Assembly: GCF_036178845.1 (NCBI RefSeq)
Contig: NZ_CP108070.1
Coordinates: forward strand, 7,626,001 to 7,690,000
Length of the DNA stretch: 64,000 nucleotides
Origin: Streptomyces sp. NBC_00271
Lineage (GTDB): Bacteria; Actinomycetota; Actinomycetes; Streptomycetales; Streptomycetaceae
Direction: 5' to 3'
Position numbers and translations under genes: made by a program. Below the pieces are notes generated by a model. It ran no database searches, was not told the DNA's origin, and saw only the letters and a program-made list of their open reading frames with translations. This document shows, one piece after another, positions 9,706 through 20,427 of the stretch (its first letter is position 1; each line of letters starts with the position of its first letter).

Positions 9706-10533
9706 ATGTCCACGACGCCCGACTCGTCCCAGGCCAAGGCCGCCGGCGCCCTGCTGCTCTGCCGGGCAGGGCACGAGTCCGTCGGTCTGGCCGCCCAGCT
9801 GTTGCGGGAGCGGATGCTGCTCACCGGGGCGGGCCCCGAGTGGAGCGTGCTCGTTCCCGAGGGGGAGCCCTGGCTGCACGGCAGCGAGCCCGTCGACCGC
9901 GTGGTCACGGGGTGGGCCACCGCCCTGGCCGTCAGCGCCCCTTGGCCCGTACTGGCCCTGTGGTGGGACGCGGACCGCAGCGGGCTCACTCTCGCGGCGG
10001 GCTTCCGGCGCAGCGTGGGCTACGAATGGCTGGCGGACGGCACCCCGGTCGGTGAGGACGAGGCGATGCGCACCTTCGCCGCGCGGCTCGGCCTCGACCC
10101 GGTCCTCGACATGCCGGCGCTCGACCCGCTGACCAGGCCGGTGTCCGGGGCGGACGCCCGCGCGCGCCTGCGGGGACTGCTCGCCGTCCTCACGCGCGCG
10201 GGGGTGCTGCTGCCGGCCGGGCTCGGCCCCGGGGAGCCGACCGACCGGCTCCTCGAGGTGGCCCGGACCCAGCCCGGCGCCGAGCAGATCGAGTGGAACG
10301 GGTGGCGTGCGGCGGTCCGGGCGGAGCCGGCGGCGGTGGAGGGCGCCGGTGGGGGTTCCTGGCTGCGCGGGCGCCGGGCCCGTGTCCTCGCGACCGGGCA
10401 GCTGGCCGCCGGGCTGCCGCTCACCGTGTGGGGCGTACGGCGCCACAGCGCGGGCTGGATCGTCGCGGGGACGCTCCTGATGCTCCACGGGGCGCTCGGC
10501 CTCGCGTACGACCGGCTGCGCGCCTTCGACTGA
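9706..10533 (+). CDS. Membrane-anchored protein of unknown function
   Basis: I do not recognise this 275-residue protein. The first 200 residues are soluble and rich in Trp and Leu (PEWSVLVPEGEPWL, then VSAPWPVLALWWDADRSG, then AAGFRRSVGYEWLADG), suggesting a compact alpha/beta domain. Two hydrophobic helices close the chain near residues 225-270, so it is probably a tail-anchored membrane protein. ATG 9706 is used, although GTG 9700 is two codons earlier in frame. It diverges from the DUF4097/padR operon and may share its operator. Confidence 0.75.
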   Translation: MSTTPDSSQAKAAGALLLCRAGHESVGLAAQLLRERMLLTGAGPEWSVLVPEGEPWLHGSEPVDRVVTGWATALAVSAPWPVLALWWDADRSGLTLAAGFRRSVGYEWLADGTPVGEDEAMRTFAARLGLDPVLDMPALDPLTRPVSGADARARLRGLLAVLTRAGVLLPAGLGPGEPTDRLLEVARTQPGAEQIEWNGWRAAVRAEPAAVEGAGGGSWLRGRRARVLATGQLAAGLPLTVWGVRRHSAGWIVAGTLLMLHGALGLAYDRLRAFD

Positions 10534-10560
10534 CGCCCACCCGCTCCCGACGTCGGGGGC

Positions 10561-10743
10561 CTACTCCTCGTCGTCCTCGTCGTCCAGCCGCGCCAGCCAC
10601 GTCGCCAGCCGCTCCACCGGCACCTCGAAGTCCGGATTGAGGTCGACGAACGTACGCAGCTGCTCGGCGAGCCACTCGAAGGTGACCTCCTCCTCGCCGC
10701 GCCGCTTCTCCAGTTCCTCGATGCCACGGTCGGTGAAGTACAT
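10561..10743 (-). CDS. Small acidic protein (DUF6104-like)
   Basis: This 60-residue protein is highly acidic, ending in a run of Asp/Glu. The core is ERRGEEEVTFEWLA-like helix followed by TFVDLNPDFEVPVERLATWL. It resembles a short protein widely kept next to the oxoglutarate dehydrogenase gene in Streptomyces, in my recollection. The start MYFTDRG (ATG 10743) is preferred to the longer frame to 10899, which runs into the kgd terminator. No catalytic residues are evident; a protein-binding role is possible. Confidence 0.75.
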   Translation of the reverse strand: MYFTDRGIEELEKRRGEEEVTFEWLAEQLRTFVDLNPDFEVPVERLATWLARLDDEDDEE

Positions 10744-10859
10744 GGATGGTGCTCCGTCGGTGAAAGTGAAGGGGAACGCTGAGAAAAGGATAAGTGGGCG
10801 CACGGGGCGGCCGGAGGGCCTCGGACCCCGTATCACCGCCGGAACGGTGGTACAGGGAA

Positions 10860-10894
10860 GGGCCCGGCCTCCGGTGTTCTCGGAGGCCGGGCCC
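10860..10894 (-). terminator. Terminator of kgd
   Basis: A perfect 14-bp GC stem (10860-10873 with 10881-10894) with a 7-base loop lies 26 bp past the kgd stop. Confidence 0.85.
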
Positions 10895-10920
10895 GTCACC
10901 GGACGTGAGCGGGTCGAGGG

Positions 10921-13900
10921 CTACGCCTCGAACACCTCACGCACCAGCTGCTCCTGCTCGGCCTGGTGCCGCTTCGCCGATCCCACGGCCGGAGAAGAGC
11001 CGGCCGGGCGGGAGATGCGGCGCAGCCGCTCGGCGCCCGGGATGTCGGCGCCGACGGCCAGGTCCAGGTGGTCGATCAGGTTGAGGGCGATGAAGGGCCA
11101 CGCGCCCTGGTTCGCCGGCTCCTCCTGGGCCCACAGGTACTTCTCGGCGTTCGGGTACTTGGCGATCTCCGCCTGGAGCTCGGCACCCGCGAGCGGGTAC
11201 AGGCGCTCGATGCGGATGATCGCCGTGTCCGTGACGCCGCGCTTCTGCCGCTCGGCCTCGAGGTCGTAGTACAGCTTGCCGGCGCAGAAGACGACCTTGC
11301 GGACCGCCGAGGCGTCGACCGAGTCGTCGCCGATGACGGGGCGGAAGGCGCCCGTGGTGAACTCCTCCGTCTTCGACGCGGCGGCCTTGAGACGCAGCAT
11401 CGACTTCGGGGTGAACACGACCAGCGGCTTGTGGTGCGGGTTGTGCACCTGCCACCGCAGGAGGTGGAAGTAGTTCGACGGGAGCGTCGGCTGGGCGACC
11501 GTCATGTTGTTCTGCGCGCACAGCTGGAGGAAGCGCTCGATGCGGGCCGAGGAGTGGTCCGGGCCCTGGCCCTCGTAGCCGTGGGGGAGGAGGAGGGTGA
11601 CGCCGGACGTCTGGCCCCACTTCTGCTCCGCGGCCGAGATGTACTCGTCGACGACCGTCTGCGCGCCGTTGACGAAGTCACCGAACTGCGCCTCCCACAT
11701 CACGAGGGCGTCCGGGCGGGCCAGCGAGTAGCCGTACTCGAAGCCCATGACCGCGTACTCGGAGAGCAGGGAGTCGTAGACGTTGTAGCGGGCCTGGTCG
11801 TCGGAGAGGTACTGGAGCGGGGTGAAGTCCTCGCCCGTGACCCGGTCGATCAGGACAGCGTGGCGCTGGCCGAAGGTGCCACGGCGGGAGTCCTGGCCCG
11901 ACAGCCGGACCGGGGTGCCCTCCAGGAGGAGGGAGCCGATGGCGAGGGTCTCGCCCATGCCCCAGTCGATCGTGCCGTCCTCGATCATCGCCGCCCGGCG
12001 CTGCAGCTGCGGCAGCAGACGCGGGTGGACGGTGACGTTGTCGGGGATGTTGACCTGGGACTCGGCGATCCGCTTGACGACCTCCTGGGAGACCGCGGTC
12101 TGCACGGCCACCGGGAACTGCGCCTGCGGGTCCGAGATCTGCACCTCGGCCCCCTGCGAGACGGCCTCGCGGACCTCGGTGAAGACCTTCTCCAGCTGGC
12201 CCTGGAAGTCCTGCAGCGCCTGCTCGGCCTCTTCGAGGGTGATGTCGCCGCGGCCGATCAGGGACTCGGTGTAGAGCTTGCGCACCGAGCGCTTCTTGTC
12301 GATCAGGTCGTACATCAGCGGCTGCGTGAACGCCGGGTTGTCCGACTCGTTGTGCCCGCGACGGCGGTAGCAGATGAGGTCGATCACGACGTCCTTGTTG
12401 AACGCCTGGCGGAACTCGAAGGCCAGGCGAGCGACGCGGACGACGGCCTCGGGGTCGTCGCCGTTCACGTGGAAGATCGGCGCCTCGATCATGCGGGCCA
12501 CGTCGGTGGCGTACATGGAGGAGCGCGAGGACTCCGGGGCGGCGGTGAAGCCGACCTGGTTGTTGATGACGATGTGGACCGTGCCGCCGGTGCGGTAGCC
12601 ACGCAGCTGCGACATGTTCAGCGTCTCGGCGACCACACCCTGGCCGGCGAAGGCCGCGTCACCGTGCAGGGCGACCGGCAGGACGGTGAAGTCCGTGCCG
12701 CCCTTGTTGATGATGTCCTGCTTGGCGCGGGCGATGCCCTCGATGACCGGGTCGACCGTCTCCAGGTGGGAGGGGTTCGCGGCCAGCGAGACCTTGATCT
12801 GCTCGCCGTCGAGGCCAGTGAAGGTGCCCTGGGCGCCCAGGTGGTACTTCACGTCGCCGGAGCCGTGCATCGACTTCGGGTCGAGGTTGCCCTCGAACTC
12901 GCGGAAGATCTGCGCGTACGACTTGCCGACGATGTTGGCGAGGACGTTCAGGCGGCCGCGGTGGGCCATGCCGATGACGACCTCGTCCAGGCGGGACTCC
13001 GCGGCGCTGTCGATGACGGCGTCGAGGAGCGGGATGACGGACTCGCCGCCCTCCAGGGAGAAGCGCTTCTGGCCGACGTACTTCGTCTGCAGGAAGGTCT
13101 CGAAGGCCTCCGCCGCGTTCAGGCGGCGCAGGATGCGCAGCTGCTCCTCGCGCTCCGGCTTGGAGTGCGGGCGCTCGACGCGGTCCTGGATCCACTTGCG
13201 CTGCTTCGGGTCCTGGATGTGCATGAACTCGATGCCGGTGGTGCGGCAGTACGAGTCGCGCAGCACGCCGAGGATGTCGCGCAGCTTCATCATCGACTTG
13301 CCGGAGAAGCCGCCGACCGCGAACTCGCGCTCCAGGTCCCACAGGGTGAGGCCGTGCTCGGTGATGTCGAGGTCGGGGTGCTTGCGCTGGCGGTACTCCA
13401 GCGGGTCGGTGTCGGCCATGACGTGGCCGCGGACCCGGTAGGAGTGGATCAGCTCGAAGACGCGGGCGGCCTTCGTGACGTCGTCGTCGTGGCTGGCGTC
13501 GATGTCCTTGAGCCAGCGGACCGGCTCGTAGGGGATGCGCAGGGCCTCGAAGATCTCGTCGAAGAAGCCGTTCTCGCCGAGGAGGAGGTTCGCGACGACC
13601 CTGAGGAACTCGCCGGAGGCGGCGCCCTGGATCACCCGGTGGTCGTAGGTCGACGTGAGCGTCATGACCTTCGAGATGCCGAGCTTGTTCAGGGTGTCCT
13701 GGGAGGTGCCCTGGAACTCCGCCGGGTAGTCCATGGAGCCGACGCCCATGATGACCGACTGGCCGGGCATCAGACGCGGCACGGAGTGGACGGTGCCGAG
13801 GCCGCCGGGGTTGGTCAGGGAGACCGTGACACCGGTGAAGTCGTCCATCGTCAGCTTGCCGTCGCGGGCGCGGCGGACGATGTCCTCGTAGGCCTGCCAG

Positions 13901-14739
13901 AACTCGAAGAAGTTCAGCGTCTCGGCCTTCTTGATGCCGGCGACGACGAGCTGGCGGTCGCCGTTCGGCTTCACCAGGTCGATGGCGAGGCCGAAGTTGA
14001 CGTGCGCGGGCTTGACGAGGGTGGGCTTCCCGTCCTTCTCCGCGTAGTGCCAGTTCATCGACGGCATGGCCTTGATGGCCTGCACCATCGCGTAGCCGAT
14101 GAGGTGGGTGAAGGAGATCTTCCCGCCCCGGGCGCGCTTCAGGTGGTTGTTGATGACGATGCGGTTGTCGAAGAGCAGCTTCACCGGGACCGCGCGCACG
14201 GACGTGGCCGTGGGCAGCTCCAGGGAGGCGTTCATGTTCTTCGCGACGGCACCGGCGGGACCACGCAGCGTCACGTACTCGGGACCCTCGGGGCCCTCGG
14301 TCGCGGGCTCGGCCTTCGGCTTCGCGGCGGCCGGAGCGGCCTTCACGGGGGCCGGGGCGGCGGCAGCGGGCTTCGGCGCCGCCGGAGCGGCTGCGGGAGC
14401 GGCGGCCTGGACGGGCGCAGGAGCGGCCTGAGCCGGTGCCGCGGGCGCGGCCGGGGCTGCCGGAGCGGCAGGCGCGGCCTGAGGCGTCGCTGACGGGGTG
14501 GTGGTCCCTGCGGCCCCCGCGGCCGCAGTACCCGCCGAAGCCGAGGCGGCAGGAGCCCCCGGCTTGTAGTCGGCGAAGAAGTCCCACCAGGCTCGGTCTA
14601 CCGAATTCGGGTCCTGGAGGTACTGCTGATAGATCTCGTCGACGAGCCATTCGTTCGCACCGAACGCGGCCGCGGGGTTCTTCCCGGCGGCTTGGTCATC
14701 GGTCGAGATGCTCGAGTTACTGGGGGACTGTGGCGACAC
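10921..14739 (-). CDS. kgd: Multifunctional 2-oxoglutarate decarboxylase/dehydrogenase E1-E2 (Kgd/OdhA type)
   Basis: This 1272-residue actinobacterial fusion enzyme of the TCA cycle converts 2-oxoglutarate toward succinyl-CoA with thiamine diphosphate. The N-terminal flap ([20 protein letters not shown]) is followed by an Ala/Pro-rich linker, an E2-type acyltransferase domain ([14 protein letters not shown], and the catalytic stretch [16 protein letters not shown]) and the E1 thiamine-diphosphate domain ([45 protein letters not shown]). It lacks a lipoyl domain, as usual. GTG 14739 is chosen because related proteins begin SPQSPSNSS; the frame is open to TTG 14790. It is probably monocistronic. 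Confidence 0.95.
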   Translation of the reverse strand: MSPQSPSNSSISTDDQAAGKNPAAAFGANEWLVDEIYQQYLQDPNSVDRAWWDFFADYKPGAPAASASAGTAAAGAAGTTTPSATPQAAPAAPAAPAAPAAPAQAAPAPVQAAAPAAAPAAPKPAAAAPAPVKAAPAAAKPKAEPATEGPEGPEYVTLRGPAGAVAKNMNASLELPTATSVRAVPVKLLFDNRIVINNHLKRARGGKISFTHLIGYAMVQAIKAMPSMNWHYAEKDGKPTLVKPAHVNFGLAIDLVKPNGDRQLVVAGIKKAETLNFFEFWQAYEDIVRRARDGKLTMDDFTGVTVSLTNPGGLGTVHSVPRLMPGQSVIMGVGSMDYPAEFQGTSQDTLNKLGISKVMTLTSTYDHRVIQGAASGEFLRVVANLLLGENGFFDEIFEALRIPYEPVRWLKDIDASHDDDVTKAARVFELIHSYRVRGHVMADTDPLEYRQRKHPDLDITEHGLTLWDLEREFAVGGFSGKSMMKLRDILGVLRDSYCRTTGIEFMHIQDPKQRKWIQDRVERPHSKPEREEQLRILRRLNAAEAFETFLQTKYVGQKRFSLEGGESVIPLLDAVIDSAAESRLDEVVIGMAHRGRLNVLANIVGKSYAQIFREFEGNLDPKSMHGSGDVKYHLGAQGTFTGLDGEQIKVSLAANPSHLETVDPVIEGIARAKQDIINKGGTDFTVLPVALHGDAAFAGQGVVAETLNMSQLRGYRTGGTVHIVINNQVGFTAAPESSRSSMYATDVARMIEAPIFHVNGDDPEAVVRVARLAFEFRQAFNKDVVIDLICYRRRGHNESDNPAFTQPLMYDLIDKKRSVRKLYTESLIGRGDITLEEAEQALQDFQGQLEKVFTEVREAVSQGAEVQISDPQAQFPVAVQTAVSQEVVKRIAESQVNIPDNVTVHPRLLPQLQRRAAMIEDGTIDWGMGETLAIGSLLLEGTPVRLSGQDSRRGTFGQRHAVLIDRVTGEDFTPLQYLSDDQARYNVYDSLLSEYAVMGFEYGYSLARPDALVMWEAQFGDFVNGAQTVVDEYISAAEQKWGQTSGVTLLLPHGYEGQGPDHSSARIERFLQLCAQNNMTVAQPTLPSNYFHLLRWQVHNPHHKPLVVFTPKSMLRLKAAASKTEEFTTGAFRPVIGDDSVDASAVRKVVFCAGKLYYDLEAERQKRGVTDTAIIRIERLYPLAGAELQAEIAKYPNAEKYLWAQEEPANQGAWPFIALNLIDHLDLAVGADIPGAERLRRISRPAGSSPAVGSAKRHQAEQEQLVREVFEA

Positions 14740-15021
14740 GGCGGCAACCGCCCTCTTCCGCTTCACAAGGTGATGGACAGCGGGAATCAAGGCTACGCCC
14801 CCATGGCCGAGAAGGTCAGGCCGGGCCGGTCCAACGTCGTGTAAGTCACATCGGAAAGCGTGTTTCGGGGAAGGAAATGGCGGGAAACAAGCGGGGTTTC
14901 GGTCCGGAATGGGTACGCCGATCCAGGGTCGCGGTACGACTCACACGGCCCTGTGCCTGATCACACGTGTCCACGAGCACGGGACGACGATGGATCTTGT
15001 GGCTCCGGTTCGAACTTTACG

Positions 15022-16164
15022 TCAACTTGGCAGAGAAGGAAGCCCTGGAAGGATGACCTGAATCCGGCAACCCCGCTGGGATTCGGCCACGCCGATCCGG
15101 CCGCCGTGCAGATCGACCGCCCAACGGGCGATGGCGAGCCCGAGGCCCGTACCGCCGTCGCTGCCCGGGCCGTGCGGCGAGGGCACCCCGCCGCGGTTGA
15201 AGCGCTCGAAGACCCGGTGCCACTCCGACTGCGGAATGCCGGGGCCCTCGTCCAGGACCTCCAGGGCAAGTGACTCCGGGTAGTCGCCGCGCCGCGCCTT
15301 GACCGTCACCCGGCCGTGCGGCGGGCTGTGCTTGACCGCGTTGTCGATGAGGTTCGCCACGACCTGGTGGATCCGCTCCGGGTCCGCGTGCGCGGTCAGC
15401 TCCGGCGGGGACACGTCGAGGTGCAGATGGACGTCGGTGCGGGTGTGACTGCCGGAGCCCGAGGCGATGCCCGCGCGCGCGGAGGCGACCATGTTGGCCT
15501 CCTTGAGCACGCCGGACAGGTACGGCCACACCTCGAAACGGCGCCTGCGCAGGGGTACGACCCCGTTGTCCAGCCTGGAGAGGTCCAACAGCGTCTCGAC
15601 CAGCCGGCCCAGCCGCTCCGTCTGCTTCAGGGCCGTACGCATCGTCTCGGGGTCGGCGGCGGAGACACCGTCCACGACGTTCTCCAGGACCGCGCGCAGG
15701 CCCGCGATGGGGGTGCGCAGCTCGTGCGAGACATTCGCCACGAGTTCCTTGCGCTGGCGGTCCTGGGCCTCCAGCTCGTCGGCCATCAGGTTGATCGTCT
15801 GGGCCAGGTCGCCCAGCTCGTCCCGCCGGTCGTCCCGCACCCGGCGGGTGTAGTCGCCGTGCGAGATGGAGCGGGCGACCGTGTTCATCTCGTCCAGCGG
15901 CGCGGTGAGCGAATGGGCCACGAACTGCGTTATCAGCAGTGTGGCGATCATCGAGAAGACCGTGATGAAGCGGAGCTCCGTCTTGGTGTGCACCGCGATC
16001 ATCGACAGACCCGTGGTGATGAGCACGGAGATGACGACGAGAGCGCCCAGCTTGGTCTTGATCGAGAACGGGCGTACGGAGCCCCAGAACCCCTCGTCGC
16101 GGCCCGGCTCACCGGGACCGCTCACGACGCCCGTGGTTCTGCCCGATTCACCGAGCCCGCTCAT
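15022..16164 (-). CDS. Membrane sensor histidine kinase
   Basis: This 380-residue sensor has two transmembrane helices close together near residues 38-95 with almost no extracytoplasmic loop, then a HAMP domain, the phosphoacceptor helix with VSHELRTPIAGLRAVLENV, and a HATPase domain (NLIDNAVKHSP, LDEGPGIPQSE, GTGLGLAIARWAVDLHGG). The short loop implies sensing within the membrane. The gene lies 47 bp after the response-regulator gene and is probably cotranscribed with it. The signal is unknown. Confidence 0.95.
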   Translation of the reverse strand: MSGLGESGRTTGVVSGPGEPGRDEGFWGSVRPFSIKTKLGALVVISVLITTGLSMIAVHTKTELRFITVFSMIATLLITQFVAHSLTAPLDEMNTVARSISHGDYTRRVRDDRRDELGDLAQTINLMADELEAQDRQRKELVANVSHELRTPIAGLRAVLENVVDGVSAADPETMRTALKQTERLGRLVETLLDLSRLDNGVVPLRRRRFEVWPYLSGVLKEANMVASARAGIASGSGSHTRTDVHLHLDVSPPELTAHADPERIHQVVANLIDNAVKHSPPHGRVTVKARRGDYPESLALEVLDEGPGIPQSEWHRVFERFNRGGVPSPHGPGSDGGTGLGLAIARWAVDLHGGRIGVAESQRGCRIQVILPGLPSLPS

Positions 16165-16211
16165 GACATCAGCCCCCTACATGAGGTTCCTGGTCCCTGC
16201 GGAGACCCGGC

Positions 16212-16949
16212 TCAGGGAGTCGGGGTCTCCAAGGCGTAGCCCACGCCGTGGACGGTACGGATCCGCTCGGCACCGATCTTCCGGCGCAGCGCCTTGATGT
16301 GGCTGTCCACGGTCCGAGTGCCCGAGGCGTCCGCCCAGTCCCAGACCTCGGCCAGCAACTGCTCGCGGGAGAGTACCGCGCGCGGAGTGTTGGCGAGGCA
16401 TACCAGGAGGTCGAATTCGGTGGGCGTGAGGTGCACGTCCTCCGAGCGCACCCGTACCCGGCGCTGCGCGTGGTCGATCTCCAGCTCGCCGAGGCGCAGG
16501 ATCCCGCTGCGCGGCGTCGAGGCGGCCACCACGGCCCGCTCGACCCGGCGCAGCAGGACGTGCACGCGCGCGGCCAGCTCGCGCATCGAGAACGGCTTGG
16601 TCATGTAGTCGTCGGCGCCGACGCCGAGCCCGACCAGCATGTCGGTCTCGTCGTCGCGCGCGGTGAGCATCAGCACCGGCACCGGGCGCTGGGCCTGCAC
16701 GCGCCGGCAGACCTCCAGGCCGTCGAAGCCGGGCAGCATGATGTCGAGGATCAGCAGGTCGGGCTGCCAGGCCTCTGCTGTGTCGACGGCGGCCGGTCCG
16801 TCGCCCGCGGTTTGCACGAGGAATCCCTCGGCCCGCAGGCGGGCCGCGATGGCGTCGACGATCGTCGGGTCGTCCTCGACCACCAGCACCCGGCGCTGAG
16901 CGCCTGGCGTGGCCGCCGTGCCGTTGTGCGAGGTGTGTGTTTGCTCCAT
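16212..16949 (-). CDS. OmpR/PhoB-family response regulator
   Basis: This 245-residue regulator has the receiver-domain acidic pocket (VVEDDPTIV), the phospho-acceptor Asp in LLILDIMLPGFDGLEV, a conserved Thr in VLMLTARDDETDM and Lys in KPFSMRELAARV. A winged-helix DNA-binding domain follows (LTPTEFDLLVCLANTPRAVL, then VDSHIKALRRKIG). It pairs with the kinase downstream. The start is ATG 16949. Target promoters are not evident here. Confidence 0.95.
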   Translation of the reverse strand: MEQTHTSHNGTAATPGAQRRVLVVEDDPTIVDAIAARLRAEGFLVQTAGDGPAAVDTAEAWQPDLLILDIMLPGFDGLEVCRRVQAQRPVPVLMLTARDDETDMLVGLGVGADDYMTKPFSMRELAARVHVLLRRVERAVVAASTPRSGILRLGELEIDHAQRRVRVRSEDVHLTPTEFDLLVCLANTPRAVLSREQLLAEVWDWADASGTRTVDSHIKALRRKIGAERIRTVHGVGYALETPTP

Positions 16950-17062
16950 CGCCCGCCCCTGAAGTGTGCTTTCCGGAATCCGTGGGGTGATCCCATGACT
17001 GCGCTTGACGCTTGAATGATCTGCGCCAGGGAAGCAGGGTACGGGCAGTCACCTTCGCTCGG

Positions 17063-17749
17063 CTATCCAGGCCCGACCGCGAGATGGACGACGTCCGGAA
17101 CGCCCCGGGCAACGGGGATCTCTTCGGTACGCACCTGGTGGAATCCGGCATTCCGCAGCGATCCTTCAAATTCCGGAGAGGGCTGCGCCGACCACACGGC
17201 GAGCACCCCGCCCGGCTTCAACACCCTTGCGCAGCTTGCCAGTCCGGCCGGTCCGTACAGCCCGGTGTTGTCCTCGGTGACGGTCCAGTCGGGCCCGTTG
17301 TCGATGTCGAGGCACAGCGCGTCGTACGTGTCGGAAGTCTCATTGACGTGAGCGAGCAGATCGGATCTCACGATTTCGGTCCGGGGGTCGGCGAGCGCCG
17401 CCGCGGAGAGTTCCGCCAGCGGTCCGTCACGGTGCCAGTCGATGATGGCCCCTTCGCGTTCGACGACGGTGATGTGCCCCCAGCGCGGGTCGGCGGCGGC
17501 GTGTGCCAGAGAGAACCCGACACCGAGCCCCCCGATCAGCACCTCGGGCTCCGTCCGCTCGTCCAGGGCGTCCAGCGCGGCGTCGACGAGCAGCCGTTCC
17601 GAGCGGCCGTCGGAGGTGTCCATCAGGAAGCACCCGTTGGCGATGATCTGCAGCAGCGCGCCGTGGCGCCGCAACACGACCTCGCCGTAGGGGCCTTCCC
17701 GGCGATCGATGACTACAGGGATGTCGTACGAGGCAGTCATGGCTCCCAT
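17063..17749 (-). CDS. Spermidine synthase-like methyltransferase-fold protein
   Basis: This 228-residue protein has the Rossmann fold of spermidine synthases: GEVVLRRHGALLQIIANG is the N-terminal strand region, EVLIGGLGVGFSLAHAAAD the nucleotide-binding glycine loop, and ITVVEREGAIIDWHRDG ends strand two. DALCLDIDNGPDWTV occupies the position of the catalytic Asp region. True polyamine synthases keep a GGGDG loop, so this relative may use another substrate. ATG 17749 and ATG 17740 are both possible; GGGAG precedes the second. Confidence 0.8.
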   Translation of the reverse strand: MGAMTASYDIPVVIDRREGPYGEVVLRRHGALLQIIANGCFLMDTSDGRSERLLVDAALDALDERTEPEVLIGGLGVGFSLAHAAADPRWGHITVVEREGAIIDWHRDGPLAELSAAALADPRTEIVRSDLLAHVNETSDTYDALCLDIDNGPDWTVTEDNTGLYGPAGLASCARVLKPGGVLAVWSAQPSPEFEGSLRNAGFHQVRTEEIPVARGVPDVVHLAVGPG

Positions 17750-17795
17750 CCTGGCACTTTCACCAGGATGGGCAGCCGAATTAATCCTCAGGGGG

Positions 17796-19553
17796 TCAGA
17801 GGTTCAGTCCGTGCCCGTAGGGGAACACGGGGTCTTCGGTGTCGTCGGGGACGTCCGGCCGTGACGCCTCGACCGCCGCCATGGAGCGCGGCAGTTCGAA
17901 CGGCAGTCGTCCCTGGGCCCGCGCCCGTCCGAAGGCGACGTCCAGGAGTGCCGTGTCGCTCGCGCCGTAGTCGGCGACCAGCGCGGCCGCCTTCGCGGCG
18001 ATCTCGGGGAGGACGGCGGGCCGTTCGAGGTTGACGCACACCAGCGTGGGCACCGCGTCCAGCAGCCGCAGGATCTCCTTGAGCTCGTCCTCCGGGAAGG
18101 CCAGCGACCCCGAGTGGAAGAAGGACTCGAAGAGCCCGGGGCGCTCCTCGTGGGGCGTGCGCAGGCGCAGTACCGCGAGGTCCGCGTCGACGGGATCGGG
18201 GACGACATTGCCGTACGCGGCGGCCACTTGCTCGGAGATTCCCCGCACGTACAGGTTCGGGCGGCCCTCGAGGGGCAGCAGTCCGTGGTTGGTCAGGACG
18301 GTCAGCGAGCGGCGCTGGGCGGCCTCGCCGAGCGCGGTGAACTCGCCCGCCCCGACGGTCTCCTCCGCCCGGTCGGGGTCCACGTAGCGGTTCTCGAAGA
18401 GGCCGAGCGTGAATTTCTCGCGCAGGAGTCGACGTACGGATTCGTCGACGCGTTCCTCCGTGACGCGGCCCGAACGGACCAGTTCCACGATCACCTCGGG
18501 GCACTGCTCGCCGCCGAACTGGTCGCTGCCCGCGTCCAGCGCCTTCGCCGCGCGTTCGGCGACGGTCAGGTGCTCGGCGCCCCAGGCTCGCGCGGGGAAC
18601 AGCTCGCCGAGCACGGGCGCGTCGGTGAGCAGGCCCCAGTCGGTGCAGACGATGCCGTCGAAGCCGAGGCGTTCGCGCAGGAGGCCGGTGAGGACATCGC
18701 GGTTGAAGCCGAAGCCGACCTCCTCCCAGTCGGTGCCGATCGGCTGCCCGTAGTACGGCATCACCTGGGAACAGCCCGCCTCCACGGCCGCCTTGAAGGG
18801 CTGGAGGTGGTACTCACGCATGCCGCCCGGATAGATCTGCTCCTTACCATGCGCGAAGTGCGGGTCCTCGCCGTCCTTCTGCGGTCCTCCGCCGGGGAAG
18901 TGCTTGACCATGGCGGCGACGGATTCCGGTCCGAGCCTCGCCCCCTGGAGACCGCGTACGTACGCCCGTACCAGCTCGCTCGTCAGCCCCGCGCTGGATC
19001 CGAACGTGCCGCTCTGGCGCGACCAGCGTGGCTCGGTGGCCAGGTCGATCTGCGGGTGCAGCGCGACCCGGAAGCCCACCGCCAGGTACTCGCGGCGGAC
19101 CGTGTCCCCGAAGCGCTCCACCAGCGCCGGGTCGCCGATCGCGGCCAGGCCCAGGGGTTCGGGCCAGGCCGAGAAGGCGCCGGAGTTGAAGGAGGCGCCC
19201 GGGTTGTCGGTGAACGCGTGGCGCGGGTCGGTGGAGAGGGTGACCGGGATGCCCAGACGGGTGCTCGCGGCCAGCTCCTGGACCCGGTTGACCCACTGGG
19301 CCGTCTCGCGCACGCCGTACTGGCCGATGAGGTTGAAGTGGGTCAGCGCCCTGCCCTCGATCAGCTCGGGGGTGGGGGCGTGCACGAAGGGCCCGTCGGT
19401 GGCGAAGGTGCCGTCCGCGTTCATGGAGAGCATGGAGTGGAACAGCTGACCCGCCTTCTCCTCCAGCGTCATGCGGGAGAGCAGGTCCTCGACGCGCTCG
19501 TCGACGGGGCGGTGCGGATCGCGGTACGTGGCGGTGGTCTTCCCTGAGGGCAT
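17796..19553 (-). CDS. Glycoside hydrolase family 3 enzyme
   Basis: This 585-residue retaining glycosidase (beta-glucosidase, xylosidase or N-acetylglucosaminidase type) begins with the GH3 signature LLSRMTLEEKAGQLFHSM. It has the acid-loop stretch KHFPGGGPQKDGEDPHFA and the nucleophile Asp in GFDGIVCTDWGLLTD. A shorter C-terminal domain follows, with no fibronectin-like tail. No signal peptide is seen, so it probably acts in the cytoplasm on imported oligosaccharide. ATG 19553 has AAGGAAAC upstream. It lies behind the remnant MFS gene, presumably its former transporter, and may have lost its promoter with it. Confidence 0.9.
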   Translation of the reverse strand: MPSGKTTATYRDPHRPVDERVEDLLSRMTLEEKAGQLFHSMLSMNADGTFATDGPFVHAPTPELIEGRALTHFNLIGQYGVRETAQWVNRVQELAASTRLGIPVTLSTDPRHAFTDNPGASFNSGAFSAWPEPLGLAAIGDPALVERFGDTVRREYLAVGFRVALHPQIDLATEPRWSRQSGTFGSSAGLTSELVRAYVRGLQGARLGPESVAAMVKHFPGGGPQKDGEDPHFAHGKEQIYPGGMREYHLQPFKAAVEAGCSQVMPYYGQPIGTDWEEVGFGFNRDVLTGLLRERLGFDGIVCTDWGLLTDAPVLGELFPARAWGAEHLTVAERAAKALDAGSDQFGGEQCPEVIVELVRSGRVTEERVDESVRRLLREKFTLGLFENRYVDPDRAEETVGAGEFTALGEAAQRRSLTVLTNHGLLPLEGRPNLYVRGISEQVAAAYGNVVPDPVDADLAVLRLRTPHEERPGLFESFFHSGSLAFPEDELKEILRLLDAVPTLVCVNLERPAVLPEIAAKAAALVADYGASDTALLDVAFGRARAQGRLPFELPRSMAAVEASRPDVPDDTEDPVFPYGHGLNL

Positions 19554-19630
19554 CCCGGTTTCCTTGTTTCCTTCTTGCTCGAGGCGGCTGTTTGACGGGC
19601 TTCTTAAAGAAGGGGGCTGTTTGAAGGGGG

Positions 19631-20427
19631 TCACTTGACGGAGCGGACGAACCGGACGGCGAGTGCGCCCAGTACGGCGGCGATCGCGCCGAAGAGGAAC
19701 AGCGCCCCGTAGTTGCCGCCCCCGCCGATCGCGAGGAGCGCGGGGGCGGCGATCGGGACGAGGGACTGGGGCAGGGCGTTGCCGATGTTGAGGACGCCCA
19801 CGTCCTTGGCGGACTCGTCGGGGTTGGGCAGCACCGCGGCGGCGAGCGCCAGGTCGACGGAGAGGTAGAGGCCCTCACCGAGGCCGAAGACGATCACGGC
19901 GACGACGTACATCCCGAAGGACTGCGCGGCGGCGAGCAGCGCCAGGCTGAGGGCCATGACGAGCGAGGAGCCGAGGACGTACGGCCTGCGGCGGCCCGAA
20001 CGGTCGGAGAGCTGGCCGCCGAGCAGCGAGCCGGTCACGGTCGCGACGACCATGGCGAGAGTGCCGACGAGGACCTTGCCGGAGACGGCGTCGTCGCTGT
20101 AGCCGAGGCGGTCCATCAGGAAGTAGACCTGGTAGCTGGTGACGCAGGAGGCGCCGGTGAAGACCAGGAAGCGGCCGGCGAAGTTCCAGGCGAAGTCGGG
20201 GTGCTTGCGCGGGTCGACCCAGAAGCTGCGCAGGAACTCGCGGAGGCCGTACGGCTCGAAGGCGCCGGCGCGGGCCGGGCGGTCCTTCATCACCGCGACC
20301 AGATAGCCGACCGCGGCGAGCCCGATGACGCCGGGGACGAGGAACGCCAGCGCCATCGAGCCGCTGAAGACATTGGCCAGGACCGAGCCCGCGATCATCG
20401 AGAACGACGTCGTCATGCCGACGATGT
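19631..20427 (-). pseudogene. MFS sugar transporter, 5' part missing
   Basis: About 265 residues homologous to the C-terminal two thirds of a major facilitator are left. The central loop (VMKDRPARAGAFEPYGLREF), the TM7-12 stretches and the MFS motif GGQLSDRSGRRRPYVLGS are intact. About the first four helices are absent. At about 20426 the frame switches abruptly to sequence that makes sense only on the other strand, as the end of a TetR protein. ATG 20416 could give a truncated product, but it could not transport as usual MFS proteins do. The gene order transporter then GH3 suggests a former glycoside utilisation operon. Confidence 0.75.

Noticed and set aside
10966..14493. A 1175-residue open frame opposite kgd
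   Set aside because: It is the antisense shadow of a GC-rich gene, with a low-complexity Arg/Gly/Asp/Val composition and no motif.
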